Assembly: GCA_003254885.1 (NCBI GenBank)
Contig: QANT01005285.1
Span: 1-64,000, forward strand
Length of the DNA stretch: 64,000 nt
Origin: Purshia tridentata
Lineage: Eukaryota > Streptophyta > Magnoliopsida > Rosales > Rosaceae
Direction: 5' to 3'
The notes under the pieces are model-generated. The model saw nothing but the letters and a program-made list of their open reading frames with translations, searched no databases and was not told the origin of the DNA. The position numbers and the translations under genes were made by a program. Each line of letters begins with the position of its first letter. The stretch's first letter is position 1. This document shows, one piece after another, positions 35,201 through 47,200 of this stretch.

Positions 35201-38200
35201 AAGCAGTGAATGAAAAAGAACCACAGAAATTTATTCTTCACCCACTTGTTCTATGAGTTCAGGGAAAAAAAAAAAAAAAANAAAAAAAAAAAAAAAAAAA
35301 AAAAAAAAGCATACATCCAAATCATACAGAAATACTTCCCTAAAACTCAAAACAAAATTCATTCTAAAACAAATCCAAGAAAGTCACAGAAGTAAAACAA
35401 GCCTCATCATGTGATATCCAAGAAATTCATTTTCAACCATAGAGAATGTGATATCAATGAATATACCACAAGGGACAGAGTTAAAGCTTTATCCAATCCT
35501 CATCATATAAGAGAAAAAAAAACTTTTATACAAATATAAAACATAACAAAAAGGACTAAAGAACTCAAAAAGACATGAAAAAACATGACAAAGTATCCAA
35601 AAAGAAAAGAGAAAAAAAGGGAAAAAGAAACATCACAGAACATAGTAACAAGACAGAAATCATTCTAATTTGTGTCTTCATAATTACAATGAAAAGAAAA
35701 TAGGATCACTGTAACTCACTTTGGAAAATGACGCCTCTGCCCAAGTGAATCATCCTCATCTGTCCCCATGCTACTTGCACCAAAAGGGAAAAAAAGATGA
35801 ATTTAAGACTGTCCATAACTATTGAAGTAAAAAAAACTAAGAATACCCAACACACACAAATTGCTAGTACAAATTTACAATCATGACAAAGCATTTCACC
35901 AAAGACAAATAAATTGTGAATCCAGACCATTTCCCTCACATTTATAAGCTTGATATACATCCTAACAAAATTAGCATGAAAAAAAAAGGGGGGGAAGGTG
36001 GGGCGGGACATTGATATCAATAGTCCTGGCCATTAATTTATGTAGCCTATTAGCATATTGAAGAATAAAAATTACATAAGGAACGCAAAACAATATTGTA
36101 TTAACCAACGCATGTTAAACAAACTTACTTTTCCACAACATCCCATGCATTCAAATATTTCACATTCAAAGACGCTATCTTTTCCTGTATCTGGAACCAG
36201 TTGGGATCCACAACTGCAATCTTCAGCTCCTCAATCCCTAAAAAAAATTTTGGGTAGCAGATAATGAAAGAAAAAAGAGAAGCCACAATCAATCAAGAGT
36301 ATGAAGTCCCAAAAAGGCATATCATTAACGAGATGGGACAAAATTTAAACCACATACTGTTCAAGAACTAGAGTGATAATCTCATACTTTTTCTTTTTTT
36401 TCTAAACTAAAAAGAATCACATTTTCTCATATGACAAATACTGTTTTTAATAGGATCACACGACACATACTACTTGCTAAAAGTAATATATAAAACTGAA
36501 AGATGACTCATTGATACTTGGATAAACAAATTACTTAACGGTCTTACTGATGACTTTTAGCTAAGAAAATATTTTCCAGTTGTACTCAATATGATTAGAT
36601 ATGGTCTCCCCAGCATAACATCCATAACATAATCTACTCTTAATCAGTGCCTCTTTATACAACTTAAATGTCATAAAATGAGAAATGAGAATCTGTACAG
36701 AACCCCCGTGATAATTTACCAAACTTTTGCAGGGAATCGAACAGCAGGTTAAAACTAAAAGATGCTGGTGAAACTTAATGAAGAGAAAATTCCACCAAAA
36801 CTACATGATGCAGTGCCAAGCCTAGTAGGTTAATGCAAAAACCAACAAAAACAAAGGAACACTACTTTGTACAAGTTCACTGACCAGAAATACCATGTGC
36901 ATTATCATCTTCAGCGGCATCCTTTGATATCACATGAAGTTTTATCCAGACAAGTTCTACCTGAATGTAGTCCACACAATAAACTGTATATATTCAATAC
37001 CAAGAATATATAAAAATCGGCAATACCAATAGAAGAGTTTCAGTACTCACGCTTTCAAACCACTGACACTCAACATTGACGAGATCATCAACTCCCCATT
37101 CAAAATTAAAGATATTGTCATTTTCAGATGGTGCTGGACCACTGATTTTGATACAACTGTCGGAAAACGTTAATTGGGGCTCTGTACAATAATTATCCCG
37201 ATAAAGAACATAATCAGGATAAAGAACAACTGTCATATTTACGTCATCCTGCATATTTTGTGAATAGATAAACGTCACAATTAAAAAACATTCTAGCACT
37301 GAACAAACATGGTATCCAGTTATGTAGTTATGTAGACAAACAAAATCATATGCGTTGGAAGGGTGATAGAAAAGAAGAGAAGATTACCATTCCCATATTG
37401 CCTGAGCAAAGACCCAATTTGTAAGTACCCAAAGAAACTGAAAGTGAACAACAAATAATAGTAAGAACACAAAGGTGCACAACAAAAATGCCTAAGAAAG
37501 GCGCACACTAAAGAAGATAGGCATAAAAATCCTCCAATTAACAAAAAAATACCATCCTCCTCTTCAATTTCAGAAGCATGACTCGATGGAGACCCACTCA
37601 TGCTTTCATCAGGATCTGAAATCACATCAACTGGTTCATTCTGCACAAAAATCAAATTATGTAACCATAAATTGTATTGTTAATTTTTGCATTAAGGATA
37701 AACTTTGGTAAATATGTGGCAGTTAAAGTACACTGGATGGAGACACTGGAAGGGCACAGTCTAACTGGCTTTTCCCAAGGAAAGGCAATGTGGCATTTGA
37801 ACCGCTTCTCTCTGATTCAGAAAGAAAACTTCGTGATCCATGATAATTTAATTTGGACTCAGAGTACTCTTCATGACTCAAACGTTTGGATTGTGGGGCA
37901 GAATCCAATTCCAGATGATCTTTCTCGGTAGCAAGCGTCTCTTCGATTGTGCCCAGAGGGGAATGTGAATTAGCATTATTGGAACAATGATCATAGCCAA
38001 TTGCATCAACATCTACACAAGGTACGCTGCTAATTTCTTTTGTTTGAATATTGGCTCCCTGGGAAACTAGAAGCACATCTAGATGAATTAACATAGTTTG
38101 AATGGTAATACTGATGGTATACATCAATCATCTTTAGCTCAGCTGACTTCAAAAATTAAGAGAAACGAAACAAGAGGAAAAACAACACCAACAACAACAA

Positions 38201-38973
38201 CATATGTTACATATCAACAAGATTCAGAGAGCTATATCAACCAAAACTGGACAAATGAATGCATAAACAAACATTCACAAAAAGTGAAAACCCATTTTGA
38301 ACAAGGGAACTGAAACTATCGTGGATTTTATGTACAGTCAGAGCTTAATAACATGTTAATAAGTTTATACTCTTTACATTTAAAAAATTATGAAAAAAAT
38401 AGATAACTGTAAGCAGCCTTATATAATGAATATATGATTACCAGGATATCCATCTCTGATTAACTAGTTGTTTCAAGTATATATCCCAAGTAGCCAAATA
38501 ATTTTCTGCTGGATTACTCTTTTCTAAAATATTATTAACCAAAATTTACAGATTAAACAATGCCATTCATTTCAGCAACCAAATGCCATATTATCAAATT
38601 ACTTAATTCTCGTGAACAATCAATTTACTCATAAAAACAGACTTATATGAAGAACCCAAATTTGAAATTATTATAGTAGTAAGTGGGTAACTGCTAACTG
38701 ATAATTCGAAGAAGTAACATAAAAATTCAGACAAAGTACTGAACTTTCAGTCATTTTCCAAGTTTTTGATTTCCAAAAGATTCCAGGCAATCAAACAGGA
38801 AAAAGTAGTAGTATTAGACATTGGGGACGTGACGTACCACACTCGAAAAGCTTGTACTTCAAAATTGGGTCGTTATCGGGGCTAGGGCTTTTGCACTTTC
38901 CCGGACATTTCCCGACGATCTGTTCGGTGAGCTCATCCTCTTCGAGGCCTCTACGCGGGGAGCTGCTCTTCAT
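29282..38973 (-). CDS. ULP2B: ULP2-class SUMO protease (C48 peptidase; Arabidopsis ULP2A/ULP2B type), 1019 aa
   Basis: Cysteine protease that removes SUMO from nuclear proteins. Exons: 38973-38838, 38066-37732, 37640-37553, 37437-37388, 37248-37051, 36960-36885, 36237-36129, 35770-35720, 35010-34879, 33974-33774, 33684-33629, 33550-33457, 32680-32590, 32085-31966, 31035-30610, 30178-29282 (1020 codons, frame kept). The N-terminal region has a ULP2-specific domain (about 200-290, YRDNYCTEPQLTFSDSCIKI...FEWGVDDLV). The C48 domain spans about 360-585: PETFINDTIIDFYIKYL, catalytic His461 (LHWSLIVICHPG), Asp494 (ILHMDSIKGSH), oxyanion Gln543 and nucleophile Cys549 (QENSFDCGLFLLHY). All active-site residues are present. 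The acidic tail ends in KRLRLSPPLEG-type sequence with a likely NLS and holds four 28-residue repeats. The start is the first ATG after an in-frame stop. Confidence 0.95.
29468..29803 (-). repeat. Four 84-bp coding tandem repeats in ULP2 exon 16
   Basis: Units 29803-29720, 29719-29636, 29635-29552 and 29551-29468 each encode 28 residues of the form GSQDHDKVHDGNDNGGPLPS then CRENTDIE. They correspond to about residues 847-958. Units 1-3 are closest; unit 4 is the most diverged. The region is acidic and probably disordered. Length is a multiple of 3, so copy-number change keeps the frame. Confidence 0.93.
32946..33473 (-). repeat. Tandem duplication (about 263-265 bp) that copied the 3' end of ULP2 exon 12
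   Basis: Two copies (about 32946-33210 and 33211-33473) share tcctcctattggaagat, the block ccactatcccacaaacattc, and an A-run, and both end in tacctttgaacaagattctt. The second copy is the real exon 12 end (exon 33457-33550). The first keeps 17 or so exon bases with the donor AAAG|gtatct but no exon body. The few differences suggest a recent event. Confidence 0.9.
34130..34330. mobile_element. GGCCC/GCCCA-rich dispersed repeat in ULP2 intron 9
   Basis: A GC-richer island in an AT-rich intron (33975-34878), dense in GGCC, GGCCCA and GCCCAA words such as ggcccaatttccttg and aagcccaacccag. A similar composition and wording recur at 60865-61060 in this window. This is a common look for degenerate non-autonomous plant transposons; family not determined. 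Confidence 0.4.
35264..35308. repeat. Long poly(A) run with an unresolved base
   Basis: An A homopolymer interrupted only by one N at 35281, inside ULP2 intron 8 (35011-35719). Its true length is probably uncertain in the assembly. Confidence 0.9.
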
Positions 38974-39607
38974 GGTGAAGCAGCTAAGGTCTTGGAATCG
39001 AAACTCGGGCGAGTCGAGCGACTCAATGAGTGAGCATTAGGCTTTGTGGAAACTCGGTCAAATCAGAGAGAAAACAATGTGCGACGAGAGCTGAGAGGGT
39101 TTTGGCCGCGTTGAAGCGTGTTGTAATTTGTAATGTAACTAACCAATCGGTGACAACTGTTTTTTGCCCTTTTTTTATTTTTTAAATGAACGCTATGAGG
39201 GGATTAATTTACACGTGCATTGGTGGCGCGTGCAAAACACTGCCCACCATGACAAAATCGGAGTAGTGGAGTAATGCAAATGTATACGTAGGTTATGTTA
39301 TGTATCAATTTTCTATTTTTCTTCTTTTGAATGTATAATGCCATAATTGATAGGAAGACATTCCTTTTTTCTTTCATCTTTTAGATTGTTCCATTTTAAT
39401 TCAAACAATGCAAAATTTGAAAAGTTTGCCTCTCAATTTTGTACTAATAAGTTGACTTCTAAAAATAAAATATTTATTTTGAATCAAAATAAAAAATATC
39501 AAACAATTTGTAGACCAAATAAGACGTAGCAAATAATAAGTTAACAATTTATATAATTTCACCCAACAGATAGTTTAAAAAATACTTTATTTGTGTTTTA
39601 CATAATT
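38974..39607. other. ULP2 leader and promoter
   Basis: Directly upstream of the ULP2 start, GC-richer to about 39130 (5' UTR and core promoter), then AT-rich. It ends where sequence related to the MADS-gene promoters begins (about 39608), so the ULP2 promoter is confined to about 600 bp before it meets array-derived DNA. Confidence 0.5.
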
Positions 39608-40190
39608 AAAAATTATTGAGCTAAAACCCTATCTTCCAATTAATTTCAAAGAAAACCCAGATACCATGGCTCATGAACGGATGAACCCCAAGTTATGCCA
39701 CAGAAATTAGTCGGCTCATTGTGTTCTGTTTTGTTTATTTACCTTTTTTGGGATGAAGATGATGAATATTTGATGTGACCAGATATTGACATCTTCTTTC
39801 TTTATTATTACCCTCTCTGCTTTTCTTAATTTTCCCGAACTCATTGGCCGTACATCAATGCACTTGAGATGATGGATGCTATCTCCACCGTCTATTTTTA
39901 AGGCGGTAAAAGATGTGATATCTATAAGGAGTAAGTCAGGCTGAATATGAGAACCTTTTCTTTAATGAAAAAGATATATAAATTTTTATTTTCTTCATTT
40001 CAATTGGTATTTGGTATAGACATGGAAATTGACTCTACGGTGGACAAGTTCGCATTATCTTAAAAGAAATACATTTATTTATTTTAATCAGGCTCGAAAA
40101 AGCCCAACAAAATCCTCAATGAGAAGCTGATCATAAAAAAATAGAGGATTAAAAAAGGGCCCAGCCTGAGTGCCCCACATCATAAAGCCC
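39608..40190 (-). pseudogene. Relic promoter/5' leader of a lost fourth SVP-like MADS copy (copy D)
   Basis: On inspection this block matches the upstream regions of copies A and B in the same order: ttattgagctaaaaccct and aaagaaaacccaga (39616-39662; copy B 55022-55077); gaaattagtcgg (39704; B 55293); tttaccttttttggga (39738; B 55332); the block ccctctctgcttttctta (39810; B 55450); gcacttgag...gcggtaa (39859-39909; B 55498-55540); and tttcaattgg...aaaatcctcaa plus gagtgccccacat (39998-40182; A 50475-50597). No MADS exon follows; similarity stops in the leader. Confidence 0.75.
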
Positions 40191-40828
40191 ATCAACAACA
40201 AATTATTATTATTTTTTCTTTGTTAGTTTGTTCTATGAAATTTAACCAAACAGTTTTCCACATTTTTCCCAAATTAATGGGGTGTTCCACCCTCTTTTCA
40301 AGCACAACAATCAATTACATAAAATAAAGTCTTATGTAATAAATAATTTACAATAATTAAGTATAATCATCTTTTTTTGAACAAAGGGTTGTCGCAAATC
40401 TAAATACATTACACAATACCGGCTACAAGTATGCAACATATAAATTATAAAACATATTTAAATTAAGCAAGTTACTCTACTAGCCATGTATTCCAATTTG
40501 CTACCAAACCAAGTTATACACACGACATAAAATTACTCGACATTATTTGTTAATTATGATATTCTATAATATATATATATATATATATATTTTTTCTCTA
40601 GAAAACACTTTTGTAAATTTCAAAATTTACGTATATTTGACAAAGCTTTGACACAGCACCCACATGGTGTTGAAATGTACAGCAGCCAGTTCAAATGTGT
40701 TATAACTAGTTCAAGTGCTCATTCAGATAGTGTCAATGCTCTATCAGATATTCGCAAATTTCAAAATTTATAAATGCATTTTCTAAAAAAAAGTGATATA
40801 TATACTTACTTCCATCTTTCTTTGCATT
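40191..40828. other. Spacer downstream of MADS copy A
   Basis: AT-rich, with a (TA)n run at about 40568-40590. It is the equivalent of the B-C spacer near 55800-56400. No gene seen. Confidence 0.5.
40568..40590. repeat. (TA)n microsatellite
   Basis: Simple TA run downstream of copy A. Similar runs lie at about 41255-41279, 53186-53210, 54255-54278 and 56865-56884 around the array. Confidence 0.85.
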
Positions 40829-41242
40829 CTAGCCAAATAAAGGAAGCCTGAAATTTAAAGAAAAATTGATAAGCAATTTCATTAAATATCAAATAGAAAA
40901 GAATTATAAGCATCATAACATTACCATAATCAAAATCCAACTTACAAAACTATAAATACTAAATGCGAAATGCTTAAGTGCAAAAACATAAACTTTAAGT
41001 ACTGCTTTTAAATAGTAGATTTAATAGTTAAAAATAGTATGAGAATTGTAGATTATCCCATTTGTAATCAATTTCTGTTCACTCGCATTTCCTTTTCAAT
41101 CACTCTACCCATCCCAAAAATCCAAATTTCTATCTTTCTACTCCAATTACAATCACATGTATTGTATGTAGTATTATTAATGAGATAAAGGTAGACAAGG
41201 GTTTACATGTCTCATTGTTATTGATACTTGATTTATTTAATT

Positions 41243-41279
<37 letters not shown>

Positions 41280-44200
41280 GTTCTAAAAGAGCAAATTGAA
41301 AGCAAAGCTCACCCCAGTTTGAGAGATAATGTGTCCGAACAGTCATCCTCTACCGAAGGAGCACTATTGGAGTTGGTGACATCTGTGGCAGAGTCGGATG
41401 ATATACCCTCTTCTGTAATTAAGTTATCCGACTCCAAAGGGACACCTTTGTTTTCAGCAGACAACATCAACATCTATAAATTGCACAAATATCATCAAAA
41501 TTTAATATGAGCCTTCCAAAACAACAACAACAACAATAATAATAATAATAGATAAGTATTAACAACAGTCATAGTTGATTACCCTCTGCCTCAATTGCTT
41601 GTTCGCTTCTTTCAGCTCAGCTCCCTGCATTTTTAGGTAGTGGGAGAAACCAAACAAATGAAAAATGAAAATTAAACAATAATAATACACTTTTAGGGTA
41701 TGTTTGGTATCCTTTTCAAAGTAACTATGCATATAGTATTACTGTTATGTCTAAATTACTGACCTTTCTTTCAAGTTCCATAATCTCACTCATAATCCTT
41801 TTTTCCTGAAAGTAATGGAAGTTCTGCATTTAGATATTTCTCCATAGACAATAGAGATGCATATATATATATTAGAATGGATAATTAATGCTATAATACC
41901 AGATAATGTGCCAATACACACATGTTAGTTTATCACTCGGTACAAATAAAAAAAGTTCAGGATGGTCTCAAATTTGAACAAATGAAAATGCTTGCAGCCT
42001 TGGACATGCAAAAAAACAAAATGTAACAATAAATTTGATGAATGTGACAGTACTCAACATGAAAATACCCTATATGTTCTTATAAAACGATTTATTAGCA
42101 CAAACCTTAGTTTCAATCACCCGACTAAGTCCTGCTTCAATAATCTTTTCCAGCTTATGCAACTCTTCAACATCCAAATCCTCAAGTTCCTCTCCCTGCA
42201 TCTGCCTGTAGGAAGAAGGCATGCTCTCCAATTTCAGCACACCCATAGAAAACAATACCTAGCCAACTCAACTCAACCATATTAATTAATTACCTTAGCT
42301 GGTGGCTCTTGTCTGCAAGTTCTGCACTCAATTTGATGACATTTTCCTTCTCTAGCTAAAATGAGGAATGAAATCGTAATTTAATTTATTAATCTTAATC
42401 TTCATAATGAAAACTTATAAACAAATAACATAATGAAAAGATCAAGGTAGAAAAGAAATTATTTTAAGCCACGTGAGATTAGTGCATTTAGCCAAAACAG
42501 TATTCTGGAAGCGAATGAATATACTGTATGGAGCCTAAGTCATCATATGCATTCAGTTATCAAAACTCGACTCTCGAGATCAGACATTGATGAAGTCTAG
42601 CAATCCTTCGATGTCTAAGCATCGAAAATGATCACCAAAAACATCAACTAAAGTCTGAGCTTTGACCAATTCTAAAATAATACTGGATTAAGAACTTGGA
42701 AGAAATACTAGTCCCTTCAATAATTGGTCCACATAACAATATAACAAGCACCAATGACAAATATCTCTTTGGGAAACATGTAATGCCCCACAGCTTGATT
42801 GTAATGAAAAAAGGAAAAGATACAAGCGTGGGAACTATTCAAGTGAACTGAATTACCTGCAGCTCAAGGGATGGCTGGTCCAATTCATCAGCATTTTTAG
42901 AGTGCGATTTGTACCTTGCAATCACATCCTTGGTGCTTCACAACACAAAAGGATCAAATAATTAGAGTGTTTTCAGGCATGCGGTCATAGAAGACGATGT
43001 ACTCATAAAAAGGAATTAATAGGTGCAAGTGAACATTAGAGTCAATTATTATCACATATAGAGGATCAAATTAATGAATGTGACCAAACAAATTACTCTG
43101 CTGAGACTTAAATTTGACCCACTTGCATTTGCAAACAGATACAGCACTAATTTTACAGTAGAATTGATTGGGTTCATTTTCTTTACATAAGCCTGATACA
43201 TATAGTAATGGTTATATGGGTTTCCGTGTGTGTGTGTGTGTGTTTTAGCACTATTTCAAGATGAGACCAGCTTCTAGGGGAAAAGATATTCTGGGTATGT
43301 TGGTCCATGGCTGAACTAGAAAAGCCAATATTAATAATTATCTGCAATTTTTTTAACTTTTGGAAGAGGTTCTTTAGAAATTTTATTTCCAATTAAATTG
43401 CAGACCCAGAATTTGATTACCAATACTAGTGCAGACCTAGAATTTGATTTCCAATAATATTGCAGACCAGAAATGGTTGCCCATAAAATAGCCAATCATC
43501 ACAAGAGAGCCAAGAACCTCATTTACTTGCTTAATATAAAAAGGGTAATAATTTTAAAGTCATGAACTTCAATTGAATTGTGATTGTAAACAACCACTTT
43601 GAACATAAATGCAACAAAAGAACTTTGTAGAATTTTTTGCAGCAAACAGTAAAAAACAGAGGAACTATTACAGATTTAGAGATTTAGACTAATCAACAAT
43701 TAATTAGCGCTGTTCCAGGTAGAATTAGAAAGAGTTCAATCAAAAATGGTACATGCCATCCCAACCATATGTTTAAAGAATGGTCCTAATTGCTGGCAAA
43801 AGCAACCAAATCTCAGTTTTGGGTCTCCAACATCATTTACCAACGATTACAAGCAGACTTGGCTTAGCTCAAACATGATTTTTGAGCTGATTTATAAGAT
43901 ACAGTTTTTTGACGGAGAAATCATATGAATAAAACGAGTAAAGGTCATCAGTCCAAGAAAAAAGAAAAAAAAAGGAAAGACTAAATGGGACAGGATATTT
44001 AGAATGCAAGACAAATGAAAAGTGAGGGTTAAAAACTATCAAATCCACTAAGTACAAATAAAAAGTGAGAGCGTGAAACCATCAAATCAATTAAGTACAG
44101 CTCACTTATTTAAAAAACGATTAGATAAGATTCAATTTCTTTTCACATAATTTTAATATATATACTATTCTCATCTATGGATGATATTCAGACTTATTTT

Positions 44201-47200
44201 ATAATAAACCATCAGCATTGTTCCTAAGTTTTGTGTTTTCAACATTACATCTTCAACTATAAGAGGTAGTCCTGTGTTCATGCCCACCTACCTCTCGCTC
44301 AAGCATGATACTTGAGCTCATATACATGCTACTGTTTTTACTTTTCACGGGTAGACATCATATGCATAATGAGCTAAGCTTGTGAAACTTTAAGCACAAT
44401 TCGAAATGTTTTAATCAGATTCCTTGATACACTTGATGGATATTCTATTCTAGAATATCATTACTTTTATAAGACGGCTAAGATATTTAGAGTAAAGCAA
44501 AGCGGCAAACCAAAGTCAGAGTGTGAGACCATCAAATCAACTATAAGCATAAAACTCAAACATGTATCATTGCATCAGCAAAATAAGTATAAGACTCGTT
44601 GCATATGTGTTGTTTTTTATCTTGTTGCTGGGCCTCTTTTTCATTCTTTGTGAACACTTGCTAATTGCTACCGTACATTAAAGAGTCAAATAAAAATTCA
44701 AATTCAAATTTGCAAAACTATGGGATTCCTATTCATCATTAGTCCCATTCATTAAGGTTAATTCATTGGCTTGCTAAATAAGATAATTCTTTCCTTTTCT
44801 TTCATATATTAGAAATATAATTCTTTTAGTGTGGTTAAAAAAAGAGTTTCATTATAAGGATTGTTATTTGCACCCAAAAATAAGATACTTGCAATCCTCA
44901 TGTGTGAGTACATGGAACAATGTGATCAGATGCTTAATTATTTTGGAGTGCAAATAAAAAAATTCTGTTATATAAAATATTATTCTCCCCATCAGATGTT
45001 TAATTATTTTGGAGTGCAAATAAAAAAAATTCTGTTATATAAAATATTATTCTCCCCTATTTTAATGCAATTTCTTTTGCTATAACTTTTGAAAATCTAT
45101 AGAAGTTGTATGGGTATTAATACTCTGCGTCAATCTCGCAACAATGTATGAAAGCTTAGACACACTTTGTAATGGCCGGATCATATCAATCAAGAAACAC
45201 TTAATTCGATGTAGTGCATTGAGCATTATTTCTTGGAAGCTCCAGATATCACATGTGATGAGCCTTCGACATCGTCTTACCATCACACGTTGTGATTCAA
45301 AGCACGTGGTCAAGTACCTAAAAACCATCTAGGTATCTCTTATGAATTAGCTTTGGTTGATGTACCCACAATAAAAGATGATATATGATCCATATCATGA
45401 ACAACTTTGAGACTTGATTCAAGAAACCAAACCAATTGGTAATAACAGAATTAGCCCAAACCCTTATAAATTACTATGTATGGTCTCACATTTTCAATGT
45501 TGGATCTTTCTCTTAACACACCCGCACGTGTGGGGTCACTTAAGCTTACAACATGAATAATTCATATTGAGTAACGTGGAGCCATTAGGCTAAACACGTG
45601 AATAACCTACTTTGATATATACCATTCAATAATCTAGATATTCATTTAAAAAACCAATTGGTAACACGAGGAATAGTCTAAACCCTTATAAACTACTACA
45701 CAAGGCCACACATTTTTATTGTGAGATCTTTCTCTCAACAGCTTAGAGCAACCGTGCCCATGAGAATCTCATCTCCAAGTAATATGAAACGAGAAAGGAA
45801 TGGCAATTCTATAATGATCAATTCCAATTGCTTGTAAGACCTAGCACCCTTAGAACATATGCACAATAATAACCTTAGAAATTCCCAAAATCGACTGACA
45901 AACTACGAATATCATTAAAAATACCAATCTAACGATTCAACTCCAAATAATGACTTCATAAAGAAAAACCATAAGCATTAAGGACACAATGGTTTTTGTC
46001 AACTCTGCGATCAATAAAGCCACAGTTCCAAGCAATATCCTTAGGCACATGCAGTTGAAGGGGAAACCAAATTAATTGTACTTGGCCAAGTATCTCAAAC
46101 AATTACTTATCTTATTAACCAACTGCCAATTCCAAATCATAATCTTTTCCCTCTTGTCAGCACTCCATCTCTTCATTTTGAGCAAATCATAAATGTTTCT
46201 TTTCTTGTACCAACTAGCCTACCCACATGGAACTTACGGCCCATCACTTCTTGTAGGGTCATGTCTGAATCTCTTCATTTGTCAACATTATCGATATCCC
46301 TCGATCTCTACCATACCCCCAACATTTCAATCCATATTCCCTAGTCTCTCATGTATTGGATTATCTCTATGCCTATATATCCAAACTCATCTCATAGCTA
46401 GTCACTCTCACCTCGCAACATTTTCATGCCCAAACTATCTCTTGAAACTAGTTTACGTCTTGACTCAATGTCACACCATGCATGCATGTTAAAGTAAGTT
46501 GGAGTTGTCCTCGATCTCTTTCACTTTCACTAGCAGAAAGATAGCCATAAGACTCAAAAGGAAAGTCAAATAACACTAAAAATAAAAAATGATCCATGTC
46601 AAAAAATCACACACACCATTACATGTACCATACAATTCTTTTTTATTTTCCTTAAGAATATTATAAGTTTTGTAGTCATCTATTTTGTTTAAAGCATGCA
46701 TTAAATAATTGCACATCTCAAAATTTGAGTGGTCAAAACTATTTAAAGTTTTTGCTTAATTTTTTCATTTCATTTCCAATTATGATTTTAAAGTGGTTAA
46801 ATAAAATACAAATTTAAAAAGGATTTTCTATGCTACCAATGGAAGAGATATTGTTTTCTAGAACCACACTTTTCCAGCCTTCTCAATTATAGATAAGGTT
46901 CTATTAACTGGGTGTTCTAACTAGGATTTTAATAGATTTCAAAGGAGTTTGTAGATTCCATAAATTTCATAGATTTCATAGAATCCATCAAAATTCAAGG
47001 AGAATTAGCTAAAATTCTCATGGCCTTTGTTATTTGAATAAAATCCATCCAAATTCACCAAACTCCACCATTTAATGAAATATGAATTTTTTAGAACACC
47101 TAAATTTCTACAGAGACTATTAATCTGAATTGGGAGCACTTAGATTTTTATTGAATCCATTAGAATCCTAATTGAGAACACCTAAATTTTTTTAGACTTA

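Noticed and set aside
41313-41473. Ending MADS copy A at the TGA after SLKLG
   Set aside because: The base after LG is a good GTGAGC donor, and a matching acceptor with LPLFG and a stop lies at 40847-40829, conserved in copy C.
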